Source of the DNA: Gemmatimonadaceae bacterium
GTDB taxonomy: Bacteria > Gemmatimonadota > Gemmatimonadetes > Gemmatimonadales > Gemmatimonadaceae
DNA: 11,095 nt
Assembly: GCA_014379705.1 (NCBI GenBank)
Contig: JACMLI010000432.1
Location: 1 to 11,095 of the forward strand
Direction of reading: 5' to 3'
Part shown: piece by piece, positions 6,749 to 11,095 of the stretch
Position numbering within the stretch: the stretch's first letter is position 1
How the letters are laid out: each line of letters opens with the position of its first letter
Translations under genes and position numbers: made by a program
The notes under the pieces: generated by a model
The model's database searches: none
Told to the model about the DNA's origin: nothing
The model's input: only the letters and a program-made list of their open reading frames with translations

Positions 6749-8674
6749 GTGCGCGTTCCGATCCTCCTCCTGCTCGCCGGCCTCGCGAGCGCGTTCACGC
6801 CGCAGGGCGCAGGCCAGCCTGCAGCGTTCGACCTTGTGATCCTTCGCGGCACGATCATCGATGGCAGTGGTGCGCGCCGATTCACGGGGGACATCGGAGT
6901 GATTGATGGACGCATCGCCGCCATCGGCGACCTGTCTGCGCGTCGCACCAGTGCGACGATCGACGCCCGCGGACTCTTCGTGACGCCAGGCTTCATCAAC
7001 TTGCACAGCCACGCGACGTCGCTGGGGCTTCGGGTCGCCGAGAACATGCTGAGCCAGGGCGTGACGACGGAGTTCCTCAATGCGGACGGCGGTGGCGCGC
7101 TCGACATCGTGCCGCAACTCCGCATGCTCGACTCCGCGGGCCTCGCCCTCAATGTCGGCGCGAACATCGGGTTCAACTCCGTGTGGTCCACCGTGGTGGG
7201 CAACGCCGATCGTCGTCCCACCGCCGACGAGATCGCGCGCATGCAGAAGATGATCGCCGACAACCTCGAGAACGGCGCATTCAGCGTGTCGGCGGGCCTC
7301 GACTACAAGCCGGGCTACTACGCGACCGAAGCCGAGGTGGTGCAGGTGCTGGAGCCGGCACGCAAATGGCGCACAAACTTTCCCAACCACGATCGCGTGA
7401 CTCCGGAAACCAAGTTCAGCGCGCGCGCCGCGGTGCAGGAGACGATGCGCATCGGCGAACGCGCGGGGCTCGTGCCCGTGGTCACGCACATGAAGGTGAG
7501 CGGGCGCGAGCGCGGTAGCGCCCGCGTGATCCTCGGCCAGATGCGAGCAAACACGGCGCGTGGCGTGTACACCGCCGCGGACGTGTATCCCTACCTCTCC
7601 GGCCTCACTGGGCTCGGCGCGCTCACGATTCCCGCGTGGGCCGTGGATGGGGGAATCGTGGAGTTCCGCAAGCGCATCGCCGACCCGGCGCAGCGGCAGC
7701 GTATTGTCGCCGAGACCGACGAAACAATTGCGGCGAGGTTCACGGGGCCGGATGGCATCCTCGTGCTGTCGACGCGACGTCGCTTAAGCGACTACATGAA
7801 GGAATTCGGCACGACGTCACCCGGCGAGGCGATCGTCAAGATCATGGAAACCGACACTCCCTCGGCCATCCTCGGCTTCGGCCAGGAGGATGACCTCGTG
7901 AAGATCATGCAGTATCCGGCAGCGGCGATCTCCTGCGACTGCGGGGCAACGACGGGCGCCACCGGTCATCCGCGGAACTACGGCACGTTCCCGCGCGTGC
8001 TCGGTCGCTACGTGCGCGAGCAGAAGGCGCTCACGTGGGAGGATGCGATCCGCAAGATGACGGCACTCCCGGCGACCATTTCAGGGCTGGTGGATCGTGG
8101 CTACCTCGCCGTCGGGATGGCGGCTGACATCACGGTGTTCGACACCGCCACGGTGATCGACCACGCGACATTCGAGGAACCGGGGCTCAAGTCCGATGGC
8201 ATTCGTCACGTCGTGGTGAACGGTCAGGTGGCTTTTCGCGACGGCGCGACGACGGGCGTGCGTGCGGGTCGCACGCTGCGGCGCGAGGCGTGGATGCCGA
8301 GCCGACCGATGACGTCGGCGACCACTGCGCGACGGTTCTCGCTCCGCGGCCGTTTCACGCCGGTGGGCGAGACGGAGCCGACGCATGCTGTGGTGATCGC
8401 CCTCACGCAGGCCGCCGGCGCGCGCCGCGCCACCGGCACCTTCACGTCAACCAGCCTGAAGGACGGGACGGTGCTCGCGGGCAAGTCGTATGGGGTGGTG
8501 CAGGTCGCCAAGGGGTGGACCAGCGTCACGGGCCGCTCGACGTGGACGCCGACGAACGAGGAGCGCGCGTTCACGCTGACGGTCGACCAGTCGGACCCTC
8601 ACGCTGCGGGCTCGGGGCGCACGGTGACCTTCGAGGTGTCCGGCGCGCCTCCGGTGCGCGGCACGATTCGTTAG
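6749..8674 (+). CDS. Exported amidohydrolase, N-acyl-D-amino-acid deacylase (D-aminoacylase) family, with extra C-terminal beta domain
   Basis: The 641-residue protein has a signal peptide (hydrophobic run, likely cut after ASA at residue 15). The amidohydrolase core, about 27-520, shows GFINLHSH with metal ligands H86 and H88, a second ligand region with H214, VTHMK with H247, an ISCDCG loop with catalytic-type Asp397, HPRNYGTFPRVLGRYVRE at 407-424, and the closing GxLAVGMAADITVFD strand typical of the superfamily. The family hydrolyses N-acyl-D-amino acids or D-amino-acid-containing dipeptides at a zinc centre; the true substrate is unknown. Two departures from D-aminoacylases stand out: Asp113 sits where they have a zinc-binding Cys, and Asn84 replaces the usual Asp. 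Residues about 525-641 are an added beta-rich domain. The start is GTG with no clear Shine-Dalgarno sequence. The SecD-head-like gene follows 33 bases downstream. Confidence 0.9.
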   Translation: MRVPILLLLAGLASAFTPQGAGQPAAFDLVILRGTIIDGSGARRFTGDIGVIDGRIAAIGDLSARRTSATIDARGLFVTPGFINLHSHATSLGLRVAENMLSQGVTTEFLNADGGGALDIVPQLRMLDSAGLALNVGANIGFNSVWSTVVGNADRRPTADEIARMQKMIADNLENGAFSVSAGLDYKPGYYATEAEVVQVLEPARKWRTNFPNHDRVTPETKFSARAAVQETMRIGERAGLVPVVTHMKVSGRERGSARVILGQMRANTARGVYTAADVYPYLSGLTGLGALTIPAWAVDGGIVEFRKRIADPAQRQRIVAETDETIAARFTGPDGILVLSTRRRLSDYMKEFGTTSPGEAIVKIMETDTPSAILGFGQEDDLVKIMQYPAAAISCDCGATTGATGHPRNYGTFPRVLGRYVREQKALTWEDAIRKMTALPATISGLVDRGYLAVGMAADITVFDTATVIDHATFEEPGLKSDGIRHVVVNGQVAFRDGATTGVRAGRTLRREAWMPSRPMTSATTARRFSLRGRFTPVGETEPTHAVVIALTQAAGARRATGTFTSTSLKDGTVLAGKSYGVVQVAKGWTSVTGRSTWTPTNEERAFTLTVDQSDPHAAGSGRTVTFEVSGAPPVRGTIR

Positions 8675-8707
8675 GACTGCGGGCGGATGGTCGGATAGGA
8701 ACAGCGC

Positions 8708-9256
8708 ATGGAGGGGACGATGTGGATTCTGATAGCGTTACTCGGCGGAGCTCCAGGCTTCACGGCGATGGGTGTGGTCCCAAGGGCCGTGACAGCGACT
8801 GCGGTCTCCGCGACCGCTGCCGTGGAGCGGGACACGTCCCTGTTCGAGGTCCGCATCACGGAAGCGTCGCCGTCTCCGAATTCGCACCGTGCCGTTTTCG
8901 GGACGGACACGCTTGCATTGGAAGCCACGCCCGTCCTGACCGACGCCGACTTCACAAGCGTCGAGCCGGTGCAGGGGCGCGCACGCTTCTATCTCCGCTT
9001 TTCACTCACGGAGGCAGCTGCAGAACGGTTGTATCAGCGCACGTGCGCCGCGCGGGGGCGCACGATCGTCTTCCTGCTGGAAGGCCGCGTGGTCAACGCC
9101 TTGTTGATCGCCGGCGCCATCAGCCGAGGCAGCCTCGTTGAGGCCAGGGTCCCACCGGCCGACGTTCCCCGCCTCACGAGCATGATCCGCTTTCAGTGGA
9201 GCGACCCCGCCACAGGTAGCACCACACCCGCTCCACCACGACCTCGAACCTGCTGA
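8708..9256 (+). CDS. Small exported protein resembling the SecD periplasmic P1 head
   Basis: The protein (182 residues) has a hydrophobic N-terminus that could be a signal peptide or membrane anchor, then a linker, and a domain at about 45-160 that looks like the periplasmic P1 head of SecD: a PVLTDADF segment, YLRFSLTEAAAERLYQRT, then GRTIVFLLEGRVVNALLIAGAISRG. In SecD this head helps pull exported proteins through the Sec channel; here the membrane helices, P1 base and SecD core are missing, so it is not SecD itself. It may be an independent periplasmic module. The tail is Pro/Thr-rich and ends in Cys. Start choice is open: ATG 8708 has AGGA 7 bases upstream, and ATG 8720 has GGAGG 5 bases upstream. 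It is 33 bases downstream of the amidohydrolase gene and probably co-transcribed with it. Confidence 0.75.
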   Translation: MEGTMWILIALLGGAPGFTAMGVVPRAVTATAVSATAAVERDTSLFEVRITEASPSPNSHRAVFGTDTLALEATPVLTDADFTSVEPVQGRARFYLRFSLTEAAAERLYQRTCAARGRTIVFLLEGRVVNALLIAGAISRGSLVEARVPPADVPRLTSMIRFQWSDPATGSTTPAPPRPRTC

Positions 9257-9266
9257 CCGCCCCGGC

Positions 9267-9369
9267 GCTCCTGCGAAGGCAGGAGCCCAGCGTCGTTCCG
9301 CCGTCCTTCAAACAGACGACGCTGGGTCCCGGTTCTGCGCTCGCTTTCGCTCACTTGTCCGGGATGACG
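9267..9369. repeat. Full two-part copy of the dispersed intergenic repeat
   Basis: The left part (9267-9299) holds a perfect 8-base hairpin GCTCCTGC, loop GAAG, GCAGGAGC, and matches 6700-6732. The right part (9315-9369) matches 191-235 apart from a 10-base extra segment at 9347-9356 that partly repeats the sequence before it. The two parts are tied by an 11-base perfect inverted repeat: CCCAGCGTCGT (9286-9296) with ACGACGCTGGG (9316-9326). The outer right part also has TCCCGG 9327-9332 opposite CCGGGA 9359-9364. It fills the space between convergent genes and may serve as a bidirectional terminator. Confidence 0.75.
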
Positions 9370-9386
9370 CGAGTGTTTAGCCGTGA

Positions 9387-9408
9387 CCCGCCCGCCCGCC
9401 CGCCCGCC
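9387..9408. repeat. CCCG tetranucleotide microsatellite, five units
   Basis: Five perfect CCCG units plus CC run directly into the stop codon of the minus-strand BNR-repeat gene (TAG, 9410-9408). Slippage here would change the 3' untranslated region but not the protein, unless it reached the stop codon itself. Confidence 0.85.
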
Positions 9409-11095
9409 TACATCACCCCGCACCCCTCCACCTTCGCGCAGTTCGGATCGATGCGCGGCAGGGTGAGCCGAGCGAGTTCAGCGTTCACGGCCGCGAGGTC
9501 GACCTTCCACACCTGATCGAGGCGCGTCGTGTAGCCCTTGAGCTCCGTGGTGAGGATTCCGAAGATCTCCGGCATGTAGGTGGTCGGCCTGCCATCACCG
9601 CGCTCCGACATGGAGAGCAGGTTCGCCAGCCGGTTGTTCACCTTGATCGGGAAGTTGAGCGGATCCTGCCCGCTCTGGTTCCGCACCTGGTAGACGTTCT
9701 CCTCCACCTGCGACGAGTTGGTGCGCAGCGTCTCACCCTTCGACTGGAGGGCGGCGTCGTTGGACTTCTTGAGGCGATCGTCGAGCTGCGACTTCACGCG
9801 ACGGATCGCGATCACCGCGTCGTTGGCCTTCGTCACCTCGTCGCGCACCTGCCGGCCAAAGACGTACTGCGCCCGCAGGTCGCCGTCGGTGATGTCGGTG
9901 AGCCACGGATTGCGGCGCACGAAGAGTGGTGCGCTCCCGGTATGCGAATCGGCGGTGAGGCGAATGGTGTAGCGTCCCGGCGGAAGGGCGGGACCGTTGG
10001 TGCCCGCGCCCCACAGGATCATGCCCGGGAAGCTGCTCGCACTCGCGGAGCGACCGTCCCACGAGAGCCGGTTGAGTCCCGCGGTGTTGGAAAGGAACGG
10101 CTGCGCGCCGAAACGACCCTGTGGTGCGGCTGGCGCGCCCGCGGAGTCCGTGCGTGGCGGCATCGTATCGCTCTCCCACGTCCGAAGGACGACACCGGTG
10201 GAATCGACAATCTCGAGGAGCGCGCGCTTCGCCGGTGTCTTGAGCCACCACGTGAACGTCGCGCCCGGCCCGGAACGCACGGCTGGGGGAGGCGTGAACA
10301 CATGCAGGTCCTTCGCGAGGATCGCGGGCTCGTACTGTCGAAGCGCCGCGATGTTGTCGAGGACCCAGAAGCTGCGACCATGCGTGGCGATCACCAGCTC
10401 GTTCCCCTCCACGATCAGGTCGGCCACGGGCGTGTCGGGAAGGCCGGGGTTGAGCGCCTGCCAGTTCGCCCCGTCGTCGTACGAGAGGTACACCCCATGT
10501 TGTGTACCCGCGTAGAGCAGCCCGCGGCGCGTGGGATCTTCGCGCACGGCGTGCACGTACGCGTCCTCGCGGATCCCGTTCACGATCTTCGTCCACGTCT
10601 TGCCGAAGTCGGTGGTCTTGAAGATGTACGGCCGGAAATCGTTGAGCAGTGGCTTGCGCACGGAGATGTACGCGGTGCCCGCGGCAAAGCTCGACGCGTC
10701 GACCTGGCTCACGCGGCCGAAGTCGGGCATCTCCTTCGGCGTCACGTTCGCCCACGTCTTGCCGAAGTCGCGCGTCACGTGCACGAGGCCATCGTCGGAC
10801 CCGGTCCAGATAAGGTTCGGGTCCTTCTTGCCCGGGCCAACCGAGAAGATCACGCCGTACACCTCGGGGCCGTTCATGTCACCGGTGATCGGGCCGCCGG
10901 ACTTCTCCTGCGTCTCCGGCGCGTGGCGCGTGAGGTCGCCGCTCAGCTTCATCCACGTCTTGCCGCCATCGCGCGTGCCCCACAGGCGTTGTGACGAGAC
11001 GAAGAGGAGCGAAGGATCGGCCTTGGAGAAGATGATCGGGAACGTCCACTGCCAGCGTTCCTTGATCTCCTTCGACGGTTCCCCCGAATAGAACC
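9408..11095 (-). CDS. BNR/sortilin-like repeat protein annotated in relatives as glycosyl hydrolase, 5' end outside window
   Basis: The open frame runs without a stop from TAG 9410-9408 to the window edge, giving the last 561 residues of a longer protein; relatives are around 1,000 residues. Four Asp-box-like motifs are visible, counted from the edge: TRDGGKTW 40-47, VTRDFGKTW 106-114, TTDFGKTW 160-167 and SYDDGANW 204-211, as in BNR beta-propellers of sialidase and sortilin/VPS10 type. After the propeller comes a beta-rich domain with PPPAVRSG and LPPGRYTIRLT, then a charged helical segment (about 400-450) that may be a coiled coil, and a tail ending CAKVEGCGVM. The catalytic residues of a sialidase cannot be judged from this part, so enzyme activity should not be assumed. 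An internal ATG at 10952 is not the true start. It converges with the SecD-like gene, separated by a repeat. Confidence 0.85.
   Translation of the reverse strand, partial: FYSGEPSKEIKERWQWTFPIIFSKADPSLLFVSSQRLWGTRDGGKTWMKLSGDLTRHAPETQEKSGGPITGDMNGPEVYGVIFSVGPGKKDPNLIWTGSDDGLVHVTRDFGKTWANVTPKEMPDFGRVSQVDASSFAAGTAYISVRKPLLNDFRPYIFKTTDFGKTWTKIVNGIREDAYVHAVREDPTRRGLLYAGTQHGVYLSYDDGANWQALNPGLPDTPVADLIVEGNELVIATHGRSFWVLDNIAALRQYEPAILAKDLHVFTPPPAVRSGPGATFTWWLKTPAKRALLEIVDSTGVVLRTWESDTMPPRTDSAGAPAAPQGRFGAQPFLSNTAGLNRLSWDGRSASASSFPGMILWGAGTNGPALPPGRYTIRLTADSHTGSAPLFVRRNPWLTDITDGDLRAQYVFGRQVRDEVTKANDAVIAIRRVKSQLDDRLKKSNDAALQSKGETLRTNSSQVEENVYQVRNQSGQDPLNFPIKVNNRLANLLSMSERGDGRPTTYMPEIFGILTTELKGYTTRLDQVWKVDLAAVNAELARLTLPRIDPNCAKVEGCGVM

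Noticed and set aside
9408..11095. Calling the BNR-repeat protein a sialidase
   Set aside because: Only Asp boxes are seen; the catalytic Arg triad, Tyr and Asp of sialidases cannot be identified in the visible part.

Overview
This is a high-GC bacterial chromosomal segment. It encodes exported, lipid-anchored and periplasmic proteins beside core amino-acid metabolism. The gene types (a sortilin-like BNR-repeat protein, an exported D-aminoacylase-type amidohydrolase, a lipoprotein with Ig-like repeats, a secreted dienelactone hydrolase) fit Gemmatimonadota or a similar high-GC Gram-negative phylum. That placement is inferred from gene content only; no rRNA or marker gene is present.

Layout. 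Bases 1-118 are the C-terminal end of a plus-strand gene, possibly a DUF4397-type protein, followed by a terminator-like hairpin (132-162) and a half copy of an intergenic repeat (191-235). A Uma2/DUF820 nuclease-fold gene follows on the minus strand (250-837). Diverging from it is a plus-strand run of an MBL-fold hydrolase (876-1484), a cystathionine beta-synthase-type PLP enzyme with a C-terminal CBS pair (1608-2975) and a lipoprotein dienelactone hydrolase (3006-3830). A small basic membrane-anchored protein (3843-4076) lies convergent to the hydrolase on the minus strand. Across a 233-base divergent spacer lies a 774-residue Ig-repeat lipoprotein (4310-6634) with a good terminator. After it come an exported amidohydrolase (6749-8674) and, 33 bases on, a small exported protein resembling the SecD periplasmic P1 head (8708-9256). 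A full two-part repeat fills the gap to a convergent BNR/sortilin-like gene whose 5' end lies beyond the window (9408-11095, minus).

How the genes relate. The only clear co-transcription candidates are CBS enzyme plus dienelactone hydrolase (30-base gap) and amidohydrolase plus SecD-like protein (33-base gap). I see no phage, transposase, CRISPR array or recognisable defence or biosynthetic cluster, and no obviously new multi-gene system. The most interesting material is non-coding: a dispersed hairpin repeat family whose halves occur separately and together, a potentially switching leader before the CBS gene, and an AT-rich inverted repeat in the divergent spacer. The main protein oddities are the amidohydrolase (Asp where relatives have a metal-binding Cys, plus a C-terminal beta domain) and the stand-alone SecD-head-like protein.
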